64,000 nucleotides of DNA. Origin: Monocercomonoides exilis. Taxonomy: Eukaryota > Preaxostyla > Oxymonadida > Polymastigidae. Location of the stretch: assembly GCA_001643675.2 (NCBI GenBank), contig LSRY02000007.1, positions 1,059,001-1,123,000 of the forward strand. The letters run 5' to 3'. The position numbers were made by a program, and so were the translations under genes. Below, in pieces: positions 47,773 to 59,797 of this stretch. The notes below the pieces were generated by a model. The model saw only the letters and a list, made by a program, of their open reading frames with translations, made no database searches and had not been told where the DNA came from. Position 1 is the first letter of the stretch. Each line of letters begins with the position of its first letter.

Positions 47773-47850
47773 TTTGATCAATTATTATTATACCCTTAAA
47801 TAAATAATTCAATAAGGAAAATTTTTCTCCAATTTTTCTTTAAAGCCAAA
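47773..47850. promoter_or_regulatory. 78-bp region between divergent start codons
   Basis: This gap between the POLR3K and TFIP11 ATGs is AT-rich with no recognisable motif. Both genes have first coding exons under 40 bp, so regulatory sequence may extend into first introns. The role is inferred from position only. Confidence 0.5.
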
Positions 47851-50800
47851 ATGTCATTGGACAGACTTAGGGAGTTAGATAAAAGTATTTTCTTCGTTTT
47901 ATGTCAGATATTTAACTGGAATTATATTTTCTTTGATTAACTTAAAAATTTTTGTAATTTATTTATTTAAGAACACAATCCAATTATCATTGGAGAATAT
48001 GAAAAACATACAAAAGGATTTGGATCTAAGATGCTTGCAAAGATGGGATTTAAAGGGAGATTGGGAAAATTCGAACAAGGAATTGAAAAACCAATAGAAG
48101 CTGTTGTTTTGCCCCCTAGAATGGGAATTCAATCCAAAGCTGACCTCCATAAAAAGAGAAACAAGTATAATGAAAGAGATGATGATGAAAACTTCGATGA
48201 GGAAAAAAGCGAGACAGCGATTGAGAAGATTATTAGAGAGGAAAAAGAGGAAAAAAAAAAGAGAAGAGCAAGATGGAAAAAAAAAGATGACCAAGAAGAT
48301 TCTCAAAGCAGCGATGAAGAGTCATCCGAAATGCCCTATTTTGAATTTGGAAAAGATGTCCAGGAAAGAGAAAAAGCACTCAAAGAAAAACGTCGCCTGA
48401 AACCAATTTATAAAACCCAAGAACAGTTCACTTCAGAAAATTTTGGAATTTCAAACCCGCAATCATATGCCTCTGTCACGTTTGTTGATATGACAGGACC
48501 CGAACAACAAGTTTATTCGTCATATGCAGATTATGTTTCATCCAAAGCGCAAACTGCTTCAATACAAGCAGCCGGTAATACTTGTGATCTGTCACAGAGA
48601 ATGCAACAAAGAATAAACTTTTTACGTATGTAGAAGCATCTTTATTTTGTTTTCAAAGTTTATTTTAACTGTGATACCTTTCAATCATATTTATTTTCAA
48701 AAATATTTTTTTTTCGATTTTATTTTTATCAATTTCTCAGACAGCGAAATATCATCAGAACAAGGAAAAAGTCGTGAATGCAGCAACGCACTCAAAATCA
48801 CAGAAATAGAAGTAGCTGAGAAAAAGAAGGTTGTCAAACAGAAAGAAGATCAACAAAGAGAAGTGGAAGAGTTACGCAAGCTCACTTCTTCATTCTTGGA
48901 GAAGGCAAATCAAGTTAAAAAACAGATGGAAGAGATTTTGAAGAAGATCCAGAACAGAAACCGTAGAATTGGAGAAGACTCTCCCACATTGGGTCAAAAG
49001 GAGAATGAGAAGGAGAGGGAGTGGAATGCAATGGATATTGAAGAAGAGGCAGAGCATAGCGATAGCGACGAATCTGATGTGGTTATCGTTCATCAGCCAG
49101 GAGCATCACTTCAAGGCAGACAAAGAAAAGATGATTTTTTGCTAAGCAATGAAGAAAATATGTCATCTCAGTCACAATCTCATTCAGAGCTTCCCAATCA
49201 AATAACTTCATCTTCTGCTTCCGATTCTCTTTCTCCTGCTGAGCAAAAAAAGCTTGCCTTTGCGATTTTGTCACTGGGCGCTGCTTTTTCAGACATTGAA
49301 TCGAAGTTTCCGTCGTCATTTTCCGCATTTCACATGATTCGCCTCGTCACATCAACAATCATTCCAATTCTCCGATTGTTTTTCACGTCACGTGCACAGA
49401 ACTCTTCATCCACTTCATCTGCATTCAATTCAACCTTTGCTTCTTCTTCTTCTTCTTCTTCTTCTTCTTCTTCTTCTTCTTCTTTTGCTTCAAGTTCACT
49501 TCCAACTACCTCTTATACCCCAATCATTTCCACCCCCCAATCCACATATGTTTTCTGGGAAGGCATTCCTCGCGACTCTTCATTGCTGCTGTCTGTCATT
49601 GTACAGTGGAAGCGAATCATATTTTCTCCGCCGTCTTCCTTCAGAAATTCTGCTTCTGTGAATGCTGCAGACACCTCGCTCCTGTCGCATCTCTCGCTGG
49701 CTGCTCAAAGAGAAGAGGAGAAAGCAGAAATTGTTGAAGCTGCGGTGATCTACAAAAAGCTGATGGAGGATGTGGTTGGGCCGGTTGTGGAGTGTTTGAT
49801 AGAGGAATGCTGGATGAAGGACACGTGGGACAAGGAAGAAAAGGACGAAAGGAGCCAAATGGGAAAAGAAAAGTCAAAAATGGAAAAAAACAAGGGAATA
49901 GGCAAAAATAAAAAGTCGAAAGTTAAAAAAGAAGCGAAGCCAGTTTCAATATGGGATGAAAATGAAGAAGAGGAAGGTGAAGAGGAAGAAGAAGATGATG
50001 ATAGAGAAAAGCCAATTGAAGTTGGAAGCGAACAAAGCGATTCGAACAACAGCGACGATGTGGTTGTTGTTCCGTCACCTTCTCCATCAAAATCTCCTTC
50101 TCACTCGCAAATACCATCTTCAATAAACTCTTTTCTTCGAAAGCTGCGGAAGCTTTTGGTTGTTCCTAAGCCTTTCACTTCTCCATTCCCCACTTCATTC
50201 TCTTATGCTGTTGCTGCTCCCCAGAATTCTCCTGTTTGGGCTGCTTTTATTCTTCTTGGAGAAGAGCGATGGAATCAGCTGATAAAAAAATCAGTCATTC
50301 CACAACTTTGCACGTCTTTTGATGCGCATTGGATGAAGAAAAAGAAAGCAAGTTCAAAAAAAACAGCTGCTTCCTCAAACAACTCTTCATCTGATGAGCG
50401 TAGAGAGAGTGATAATCAAGTGTCGATTATTCCTCTTGTCAGGCAGAGCATCAAATGGACTTCGTTTCTTTCTCCGTCTGTGAGGCATGCTTTCTACCAT
50501 TCGCACTTTTTCGCTGGGTGGAAGAGCGAAGCAGCAGAAAAGATGGACACGTTGTATCGTTGTGTGCAAATAGCAGAGGCGCGAAGGATAGCTTGCCTTC
50601 AGAAAGACTCTGAGAAGATGGATGACAGTGCAGGAGAAGACGGAGGGAAAGAAGAAGATGAAGAAGATGAAGAAAAAGAAGAAAAAGAAGAGACGAAGGA
50701 GATGCTGCGTGCATTGAGCATTGAATGTCAAAATATGGTGAAGTGGTTTGTTGGGTGGAAGCAGGAGTTTTCCACCATTTGGAGCAAGAAAATATGCCAT

Positions 50801-50893
50801 CACTTTGAAGTTGCCTTGAAGGACATTTCACAAAAGACACAGCAAATGCAGCAAATAATGCAATTACACACTCAGAAAAATGAATCAACTTAA
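47851..50893 (+). CDS. TFIP11: TFIP11/NTR1 G-patch spliceosome-disassembly factor
   Basis: G-patch activator of the DEAH helicase Prp43/DHX15 in intron-lariat spliceosome disassembly. Exons are 47851-47884, 47972-48625 and 48741-50893, giving 946 residues. The G-patch is near the N-terminus (YEKHTKGFGSKMLAKMGFKG with RLGKFEQGIEKPIEA). The linker contains SYASVTFVDMTGPEQQVYSS, matching the VIDMTG-REQKVY motif of TFIP11. The C-terminal half is the GCFC-type domain, stretched by Ser and Asp/Glu inserts, with VIYKKLMEDVVGPVVECLIE, WNQLIKKSVIPQL and the final MVKWFVGWKQEFSTIW, which parallels the KWYLGWKSMFS motif of the human protein. The stop is TAA. Confidence 0.88.
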
Positions 50894-51135
50894 AAATATT
50901 TTCCACTTCAAAAAAAAAAAATTACTTTTTGTTTTGAAATTTTTTAATCAAAAAAATAACACTTCAAAATAAATGATTATTTGCAACATATAAAACGTAA
51001 TTTTATCAGACAATTAAAAAGAAATATATTAATTTCGAAGCGCTTTTTTGATTCATTATTTTCATCAAGACAAATTTAAAAATGTTTTGTGAATAAAAAA
51101 ACTATTATTTTTTAGAATGTAATGAAATTTGGCTA

Positions 51136-52071
51136 TTAATCACTCCATTCTTTGGTTTTTCCTTTCCATTTTGTTACATTCAGCTCCAACTGAATATCTG
51201 TTCCAGTTCTAACTTGTGGATGTTGAATTACGAGTGGATTTCCTTTCAACATGTAACACTTCAGCATCCCATTTAAATAGGGAAGCCAGATTAAATCAGC
51301 AACCTGTGGATATATTGTATTGCTTATTCCAATCAATTTTTCTGCTGCTTTTGCTCCATTAACAATATAGGCATGAGCCCCTGCTGTCCATTTCATTCGA
51401 CAAAGTTGAGGTGAGATGCTTGAAGAGCATTGCCCCCACAATGTCCCAAGGAATAAAACATCCCATTCTTCTGGAAGCTCTTTCATAACGTTTAAAAGCT
51501 TTTGAACAAATCTTTTTGTCAGTTTTGCATCGTCCTCTAAAATAAGAACAGGCTTATCAATCTTCATTTCGATTGACTTTTCAACAATTTCAAAGTACAC
51601 TTGTAAATGGCTTTGCCAACATCCTATCGCACCATAATGTTGATAGTTCGATCCTGCTGTTTCCTTCAAACGAGTAAAGTTAAACCTAGTTCTCGGATGA
51701 ATTCTTCTCATCATTCTACGAAAATCTTGTGATTCGAATGTTTCATTTAATCTTTTTCCATCAACCGCAGGAAATACAGTAAAGCGTAAAAAGTTGTTTT
51801 CAAGTTGCTGTGCAATATATTCCCTTCTATCTTTTCTGCGCTCAAGGTTTATGACATAAACATCTGAAAGTCCGATTGAATTGAGATATTGATCATTCGG
51901 CATTTTCTGGAAGTTATCGCGAATAGCTTCAGCAATACTTAAATCTGATTTTAGCTTTGAGGAAGTCCTTACGTAAATTCCAAACAATATGCAAAATGTT
52001 GCCAAACACAAAACAATAAGAAAATTCAATCCAGAATCAATAAAGCGCAATTTCTTTTGAAATACCATCAT
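51136..52071 (-). CDS. Family 25 glycosyltransferase, type II membrane anchor
   Basis: Golgi/ER glycosyltransferase of family GT25 (LPS and collagen galactosyltransferase-like). Intronless, 311 residues. A signal-anchor helix lies near residues 17-33 (LNFLIVLCLATFCILFG). Then come the family start VYVINLERRKDRREYIAQQL, the acceptor-side AIGCWQSHLQVYFEIVEKSI, and the metal/nucleotide motif VLILEDDAKL (the DxD equivalent EDDA), followed by EEWDVLFLGTLWG. The acceptor is unknown; GT25 members in protists are often small like this one. The stop TAA is followed at once by TAG. Confidence 0.85.
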   Translation of the reverse strand: MMVFQKKLRFIDSGLNFLIVLCLATFCILFGIYVRTSSKLKSDLSIAEAIRDNFQKMPNDQYLNSIGLSDVYVINLERRKDRREYIAQQLENNFLRFTVFPAVDGKRLNETFESQDFRRMMRRIHPRTRFNFTRLKETAGSNYQHYGAIGCWQSHLQVYFEIVEKSIEMKIDKPVLILEDDAKLTKRFVQKLLNVMKELPEEWDVLFLGTLWGQCSSSISPQLCRMKWTAGAHAYIVNGAKAAEKLIGISNTIYPQVADLIWLPYLNGMLKCYMLKGNPLVIQHPQVRTGTDIQLELNVTKWKGKTKEWSD

Positions 52072-52873
52072 TCATCAAAATCTCTATATTTTTAATATCA
52101 AAAGTCAATGAGCTTCACAAAAAATTTTTTTCTTTCACAACAAAAAGTCAATTTTTAATAACAAAATACAAAAAAATAAATTTATGGTCAATCTTTCGAT
52201 CTTATTGAAAAAAGCGCAAATTTTCAATGAAAAAGAAAAAATGATTTTAAAGAATAATATTTTCATTTTATGTGTTCTACAAGTTGCACTGTTAATTCTG
52301 AGTTGTTATGCTTTTTAAACATTTTTTATTGAAACTGTTCAGAAAAGAGTGAAATTGTTTGCTGTAAGAAAAGCAATACATGCAAATTCATTAACATTAA
52401 AAGCTTATTCATCATAAATGCCAACTAAACAGGAGGAAAAGTGTAAAATGATTCCCAAAAAGAGAAAGCTTTTTTTAAGCATTTTCAAGTTTTCAACAAT
52501 GAACTGTTGATGATTTAACAATAACACTCACATAGCTCATCCAGCGTATTTTTCACATTGACTCAATAATATCAAAATTTTGAATGTTTCAAACAAATGC
52601 GCTGCATCAACGTATTTGAAGTTAATGAAAGCGATACCAGATGAAGTTTAATATAAATGAGAAAATATTTAACTTCAAGATTCTTACAAGCCATTTTAAT
52701 ATTTCTAAAATATATTTCTCCATTTTAATTAAAATCTAATTTTTATATCACCGCAGAATTCACAGACAAAATTGCATTGTAGAGCAAATATGCTAGTTTA
52801 TAAAATGCAATTTTCAAATCACCGAGGCTCAATTGTCGCAAAAAAGGGTGTTCTTTCAGTAAATAGCTTTCGT
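52072..52873. other. AT-rich spacer
   Basis: Roughly 800 bp between the GT25 start and the end of the ARM-like gene. I see no gene, RNA or repeat structure. Confidence 0.4.
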
Positions 52874-54622
52874 TCATTTCCATCTTTGGTACAAATTGAT
52901 AACAGTGTTTTTTCTGCCCACATGCCCATACAGTATGGAATGGTAAACAAAAGCAAAAAGAATGTCATCCATTCCTTCTTCCTCTCCATATTCCAGAAAC
53001 ATCCTCTTCGCCTGATTCCGTTTTTCCTCTTTTTGTTTTGCGACAGAATCTGAATTCTCATCTGGCTTTGATGAATCCAAAAAATATTCGGATGTGAAGT
53101 CAATAATGTCCCATGCTGTCATTGTCGTGTCGATGATGCGATGATCCTGAACAAAAAGATTAAGAATGCCTGACATGCAGTTGCTCGAATTCATCATCTG
53201 CAAAAGATAAGCAGCAATATCCTCCTCTCCAGAACTGATATATTTATTGCTTTTCAATAGTACTTTTTGTTCTCTTGATTCCGATATATTCCCAGTTGCT
53301 CTTCTCGTTTGCATTTGATCATCATTTTCGGTCTTTTGTTCATTTCTTAGTGGACGAGATATTTCTGACTTATCCACATCGACGGCTGCCTTTAATATTG
53401 ATTGCAATGTATTAACAGCACATTCGCGCCATGCACTTGAACATGATTTCAAAGAAGATGCGAATAAATGGAGAAGGCACTCATCTTCCAAAAAGGCACA
53501 CACGCACGCTGCACAACCTGTACAGATGGACCAAATTAACTCGCAGCAATGCAACATCAGATCAACAATAGCAGCGCTTCTATTCCATATCGGCTCGAAA
53601 AGCTTGTTGTGAAATGTCCTTGGAAATGTCTCATCTTTCAAGTCGCAGCAGGATGAATCGCCAACGCATGTCTGAATCATCGTCACTACGAACTTCACAA
53701 GGCGCTTATCATCCGCCACTTCCCTGCAAAGTGCCTCATCTTCAAATAGAAGATTCTCAATCAGTGAGATTGCCTCGGATGCAACGCAAAGCTGATCTTT
53801 GGACAGTTGGACTTTGATGCAAGAAATATGATGGCAGAAATGGATGCCAAGAAGATGGATGTTCTTTTTCTTTGCAATAAGCTTATTCTCTGAAAACAGA
53901 AAATGAACAATTAATTCGTTTTTCAATTCACATTAATATGCGAAACTCAATCTTCTAGAAAAATTACTTCATGGATAAAAATAGTTCTAACCTTTGTCAG
54001 AGACAACGCAAATAAGTGCACCAAGCAACTCGGCAGTAAATTCGTAATTATGAGAAAGCTTGATAGATTTTGGAGGAGCCATCAGAAGTTGCATAATTGA
54101 GTCTATGCATTCATTTAACAAGTTCATCTCCATGCTTTTCTCTTTGTTGAGGTAGCAAATCGATAGCATTGCTCTCAAAGCAATCTCGTCCATCTCAACG
54201 CTCCCCAGAAACGTGCCCTCCAGAAGTGAACCAACTCCAAAAAATAATTTCATCTTCATCTCAGAAAAATATTGATCTGTTTCGTTGAGCGCCAAGTTTT
54301 TCGAAATCTCGTATATGATGCTAAAGAAAATTGAAGCCGATTTTGCGTCGAGATTCTTTCCAATTCTTTGGAATTCCTCTCCAAAGTTTGAAGGAAGTTT
54401 GCTCCGACATTGCTCAATGGAAAGCTGTCCCAAAAGACATTTTATTCTCTTTAAATATATTTCTTGATTTCCATCGCATCCGCATTGCAGAAGCAAATCT
54501 GTAACATATTTTTCATGAAAGAAAAAAAAATAAGCAAAAGCACAACCTGGCATATCATCCACATTGTCAGTCAATAAAAAAACAGTCCCAGAGACTTTTC
54601 TATGAGATGGAGTTCCGCCCAT
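52874..54622 (-). CDS. ARM-repeat, importin-alpha-like protein
   Basis: Three exons (54547-54622, 53992-54498, 52874-53889) in phase, 532 residues. The body is alpha-helical with ARM-like periodicity: SAAIVDLMLHCCELIWSICT, EALCREVADDKRLVKFVVTM, EMDEIALRAMLSICYLNKEK. The last segment, EYGEEEGMDDILFAFVYHS with NTVINLYQRW, resembles the C-terminal ARM10 of importin alpha (a glycine-Leu-Asp-x-Ile-Glu helix followed by a short helical tail). There is no IBB domain at the N-terminus, and the Trp-Asn arrays typical of NLS-binding ARM repeats are not obvious. It may be a divergent nuclear-transport protein or a lineage-specific ARM protein. The gene is divergent from WDR83. Confidence 0.6.
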
Positions 54623-55040
54623 CTTTAATAAGCATTATATAAACTCCTTAACTTCGAAAAACACGAAAAGCTCTAATATTCTTTTTATATTGGGAAGTTC
54701 TCATTTTTCAATAAATGAGATTCCAGATATTTGCAACATGAAATCTTATCATTATCAAATAAAAAGAGAATTAACAACTGCTTTCATTCCGCTGTTTTTC
54801 TTTTATTTTAAATTTTCATTTTTGCATCATCTTAATAACTTAACAATTGACAAAAATCCTTATCTTTTTACTGAATGAAGTTTGTTTAACATAGAAATTC
54901 ATTCAATAAATTATTGAAATCAACGAATATTTCAATTATTTTCGATCGAATTAACCAAAACAATAACAAAGAAATATAAAACTATTTGTTTCTCTGGTTG
55001 CAGAAGCCATCGATAGGAAAGAATAATCCTTCAAATTGGA
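54623..55040. other. Divergent intergenic region
   Basis: 418 bp between the ARM-like gene and WDR83 start codons. AT-rich; a 62-codon plus-strand ORF (54690-54878) shows no family features. It presumably holds both promoters. Confidence 0.4.
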
Positions 55041-56677
55041 ATGTCTATTTCTCTGCCGAATAAGCTTGTTCAAAAGCTGGCTGGGCAGAAAGGTCCCGTT
55101 CACATTGTTCGACTTAATGAAAATGGAAATTACTGCTTCAGTGGTGGAAGAGATCGAGCCATTCATTTATGGAATCCTTTAAAAGGAAAACATGTCTATT
55201 CCTTTGAAGGAGGCCATGGCTTTGATGTTACAAGTCTTGCGATGTTTGCTTTACAAATATTTTATATCCCTTCTCATCAATTATCTTAAATTTTTTTAAA
55301 AACTGGATATATTCGTTTTGCGATTGCAATGATATTAAATTTTCAAAAGTGACACTTCGAATTCAATGTTTGCATCAGGAGGGATGGACAAGCTTGTTCT
55401 TGTTTGGGATATTGCCCATACAAGGATCAAAACTCGTCTTCGAGGTCATTCTCAGGTTTGATAATAGTATTCTCAAAATCAAATATTTTTCATTTTTATT
55501 TTTATATGTACCTTCAAATGATAACAGAAAATAAATTGTTTGGCATTCGACAAAAGCACGAACATTTTGGCTTCAGGTTCATCTGACAAAACCGTGAGAC
55601 TTTGGGACATGCGGTTTGTATTCTGTGTTAGTTTGTTCGTATATGTTTAATTTTGAAATCGATTTGACAACCAGATCTCGCTCATTTACGCCCATTCAGA
55701 CACTCACAGAAGCAAAAGACGGAATAACTTCGATTGAAATTCTTTCTTCAAGCATCGTCACAAGGTTCGAACATTTTCTTCTTCTTCTTTATGTTTCGCG
55801 ATTTTTTTGCTTTTTAGCTCAATAGACGGATCTTTGAGAACATATGATCTTCGGACAGGGAAAGTGACAGTTGATTCAATTGGAGGTCTGAATCTCTTTC
55901 CAAAGTTATTTTCTTATTCAGCTATTTTTTTTATCTTCTTTTTTTCTTTAATGCACATGTTTCTTTTGCATAATGTTAATAAATTCTAACATTTGTGTTG
56001 TTCATCTGCGTGTCAATTGCGTGTGTGATGGTTTAGTTCCGATAACATCGATGGCTGTGTCACATGACAGAAACTGCTTTATTGCTTCCTGTCTAAGTGG
56101 TGCTGTGCACCTGGTCGATCGAATCTCAGGCGATGAGCTGAATCAGTTTGACACTTGCTCTTTCGTTTTCTTCGTGATTTATTGACTTTCTTCGTTGTAC
56201 AGATTCAAAGGGCACAAACACGAGAAGTTTCAGGTGGAGTGCTGCTTCAGTGAAGACGATAGTGTTGTCATATGTGGTTCTGAAGATGGAAAGGTGTTTT
56301 TTTGGGATCTTGTTGAAGTGTGTTGCATTCGTTTTATTTTTTATTTAAACAATTGTTTCATTGTCTTCTTTATCTATTTCTTTCTTTCTTTCTTTCTTTC
56401 TTTCTGTTTTCCTGTGTCATTAATTTTTTTTTTTCTCTCTCAGGGTACTGTCGTCTGTTCACCACAGGCGCACACTTCTGTTTGTTCATCGTTGTGTTAT
56501 GGGATGTGCTCGTCGCTGGGCGGACTGCCTCTTCTCGTGACAGCTTCAGCCGATGGAAGCATTTGTGTGTGGTCAGATGAAACTTTTGTAGACAAAGTTG
56601 CTGAGACAAGCAGAAAGGAGACTGTTGGAACACCGTTCATGGAGACTCGCACAAGGCTGCCCCTGCTTTTCACTTGA
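55041..56677 (+). CDS. WDR83: WDR83/MORG1 WD40 protein
   Basis: Seven-bladed WD40 propeller of the WDR83 (MORG1) family, a spliceosome-associated and MAPK-scaffold protein in animals. Eight exons: 55041-55243, 55350-55455, 55528-55613, 55675-55764, 55818-55885, 56037-56145, 56203-56317 and 56444-56677, giving 336 residues, close to the human 315. Conserved points: GPVHIVRLNENGNYCFSGGR, HLWNPLKGKHVYSF, ASGGMDKLVLVWDIA, LRGHSQKINCLAFDKS, SGSSDKTVRLWDMR, TLTEAKDGITSIE, SIDGSLRTYDLRTGK, and CGSEDGKVFFWDLVEG, the family hallmark. The short plus-strand ORFs listed by simple ORF finding are its exons with intron read-through. Confidence 0.93.
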
Positions 56678-57346
56678 GTTTATCTTTCAAAATTAATTTC
56701 TTTGGATCAAGTAAAAACATCTCAAATAAAGTGTTTCTAATGGTCGGTAAAATGGAATCACTGTTTATTGAAAGAAATATCGGTATTGTGAAAGGACAGT
56801 TTCCATATTACAAAGGAATAATTAGGTATAAATGTTTGAATGTTTTTGCTTTTACAAGCATTTTTCTGTAATTTAATGTACCTCTGTTTCTACCATGCTT
56901 TGTTTTTTATACTTCAAGATAACACAAGCAATGCTACTAAATTGCTGATTTGTTTCAGATTTTATTGTTATTAACAGCACATTTATTCAGACTATGCATT
57001 CAATGCCTGAAAGAGCACTTTGCAAATGAAAAAGTTGCGAAACGGTTGAATCCAGCTATATTCCACAAATTTGAATTTATTTTATAATTAGAAGAGAGTT
57101 TTATTATTATTTTTTTCAACTTTGATGGAAATTAAAGCAAAGTGGAAGAAATTTTTTAAATTTTTTGCTTTTTCGGAGAAAATGAATATTTATTTATTCA
57201 TGAAATATCATCATTCAATGAGAATTTAGAACAAAAACCTAGGCTTTAACGCATAAAAAGAAATATTTCAAAGACTCTGAAAAATATTCGTTCAATTCTC
57301 AGTTTTCTTTTCCCATACTTATTCTTAAGTCAAGATTTGGGTGAAA
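56678..57346. other. AT-rich spacer
   Basis: No supported gene. It separates two genes on the same strand and probably holds the 3' UTR of WDR83 and the promoter of the metallophosphoesterase gene. Confidence 0.4.
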
Positions 57347-59797
57347 ATGATTACAATTATTTTATTTTGCTTTGAAGCTTTGTTTGCGGTGCAGAGTAAT
57401 GCCAATATAAATGTTACTATTATACACACAACTGACAGTTTTGAATTTTTAATTTGTTGCGAATTAGAAGGGTTTTTTCTCTGAAATAAAAAATGACTTT
57501 TCTTTAAATAAATAATGTTTAGTTCACGGATGGATAAACTCCCACGTTCACGATTCAAGATATGATGCTGGAGTATGGGACTTGTATAACTTTGTAGATT
57601 ATTATAAAAGAACGGCTGGCCCAAATGATCTTGTTCTATTATTAGATACTGGAGATTTAACACAAGTTTGATTTATCGTTTTTAATCCTAATTTTATAAG
57701 GAAATTATTTTTTTTGGAATAACGTATAGGGAACTGGACTTAGCGATGCAACTCCAATTCAAGGACAGTTTATTTTTGATGTTATGAAGCTTTTGCCTTT
57801 TGATGGGCTTGCAATTGGGAATCATGAATTGGGTAATGAAGATTGCATTAACAATATTGCAGATAATTTTGCGCCATTTTGGAATGGAAGGTACAAATTT
57901 AGACGAATTATTTTTTTGAATACATTTTCATTATTTTATTAATTGAGGTACTTGGGATGGAACGTTGAGCATACAAATCCAAATAAAAAGCTTACAGGAG
58001 ACTATTTTACGATTAAATTACCAAACAATCAGGGAAACATTCTTGTGATGGGATTTCTTTATAATATGCATGGTGCAGCGTCAAATGTAAAGATAACGCC
58101 AATTAATCAGCTTTTGACAGAAAATAGATTCCGTAAAGCGTTTTCTGAACCAAACGTTAAGATGATTATTAATTTATGTCATATTGCGACAAATGCTTCG
58201 GAAATCAAGCAACTTCATAATTTTATCTCGCAACATAAACCAGATACACCTCAATTGTATTTAACAGGCCATTCTCATCTTATCCGTACAAAAGATTTAG
58301 ATACTTTAAGCACACTTGATGCAGCTACAACGTCATCACATGCATTTGCAATGGAAAGCGGTGCATTTGCAAGGCAGCTTGGATTCATTCGTTTTACACT
58401 CTCTCCAAACGGTATCCAGATGAATGAGGAAGATGGACACATGTCAAATGCAGTTTTTATCGGAGAAAACGGAATTGAAATGTTGGACGGAGGCGATCTG
58501 TCGTCCGTGTCATCAGATTCTTTGTCTTCTTCTCTTCTGTCAAAGTTGTCGTTCCAGCACTATTTTGTGAATTACAACCATAAAACCATGTTGTCGTGGA
58601 CAAAGACAAACGACTCAACATTTAACACTCCAGCCGGCAACTCTATCCATCGAATGGTGAGCAGAAAGTACTATGATTTAAACCTGGGGCGAGTGATTGG
58701 CTACTCGAAGTATCACTATTACAAGAATCAACGAGTGGAGGAAGGACAGCATTCTCTCAGCCGTCTTGTTCTGGATGAAATGCTCCCAGCATGGAGATGG
58801 AATATCAACAATGCTTTCTTTATTGTAGGAACTTCTTCATTAAGAGGTGTGTGAATGCACTGCAAATTTATATTTTTATAAAAAAAATTATTGTTGAATG
58901 CATTTTTAAAGCAACTGATTTTTAAATTTTTCTCAATTTTTAACTTTTCCTTACACATTATTTTGATGCTTTTGATAATTATTTATGAAAAACCATTTGA
59001 ACAATTTTTATTTTAATTTGTTTCTTAGCTGATATTTACGAAGGGACAGTAGTTGTTGATGATGTTTATGCAGTTGATCCATTTAATAATATGATGTTTG
59101 CTATAAACAATGTTTCTGGAGAACACATAAATCAATTGAAGAAAATGAGATTCGGTATGAAAATTATATGGTGTACGAATTTTTATGAAATGAAAATATT
59201 GAAAAAGAGAAATATTATCATATGAATTTGTGAAATATTGAATGCTTGTTTATTTTTCAACAATTTTTATCAATGTTTTTCATTGAATGTTGTATTCAAA
59301 TCAATACCTCTCACAATCATGTTGAATTTCTATATAATTTTTACTCATTAAAGATGGAAGGACATTCTTCGATAAATATGCTGCATCATCAACTTTAATT
59401 GATCCAAATGGAAGATATACTATCATTTCTTCTGAGTATGACGCAAAAAATCTGCTGGTATGCTTTGTTTTATTGAACTTTAAAAATTTGATAATTATGA
59501 AATGATGTTTTTATATTAATTCTTCATCTAAATAGTCCGCTTTAAACACTTTTGCCCCAGGTTCTTATGCAATGAGATCGACATCTTTCTCGCTTCGTCC
59601 AATTATTCATCAGTTTATATTAAAGAACTGGAATAAGTGTGTTTTGGTTAATTTTTTAACGATAAAGATATATTAACAATATAAAATCTTAAAAATAATA
59701 ATTATTATTATTGTAGTAATTCGTTTTCATCGTTTTCAGAACTAGCAGAAGAATAAGCAAGCATTTGAGCTTCATGTTGAACGATGATATAAAGTGA
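57347..59797 (+). CDS. Secreted calcineurin-like metallophosphoesterase (YHR202W/SMN1-like)
   Basis: Predicted secreted or vacuolar metallophosphoesterase with 5'-nucleotidase-like layout. Eight exons: 57347-57437, 57523-57665, 57730-57890, 57948-58846, 59029-59154, 59354-59457, 59536-59636 and 59740-59797, giving 560 residues. A signal peptide opens the protein (MITIILFCFEALFAVQSNA). Metal-site motifs: TIIHTTDIHGWIN (D-x-H, made by the first splice), LLLDTGDLTQG (GDxxQG), GLAIGNHELG (GNHE), LCHI and YLTGHSHLI (GHSH). The C-terminal region (YDLNLGRVIGYSKY, NNAFFIVGTSSLRADIYEG) matches the second domain of the fungal YHR202W family as I remember it. The substrate is unknown. Metal ligands are all present. 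Confidence 0.85.
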
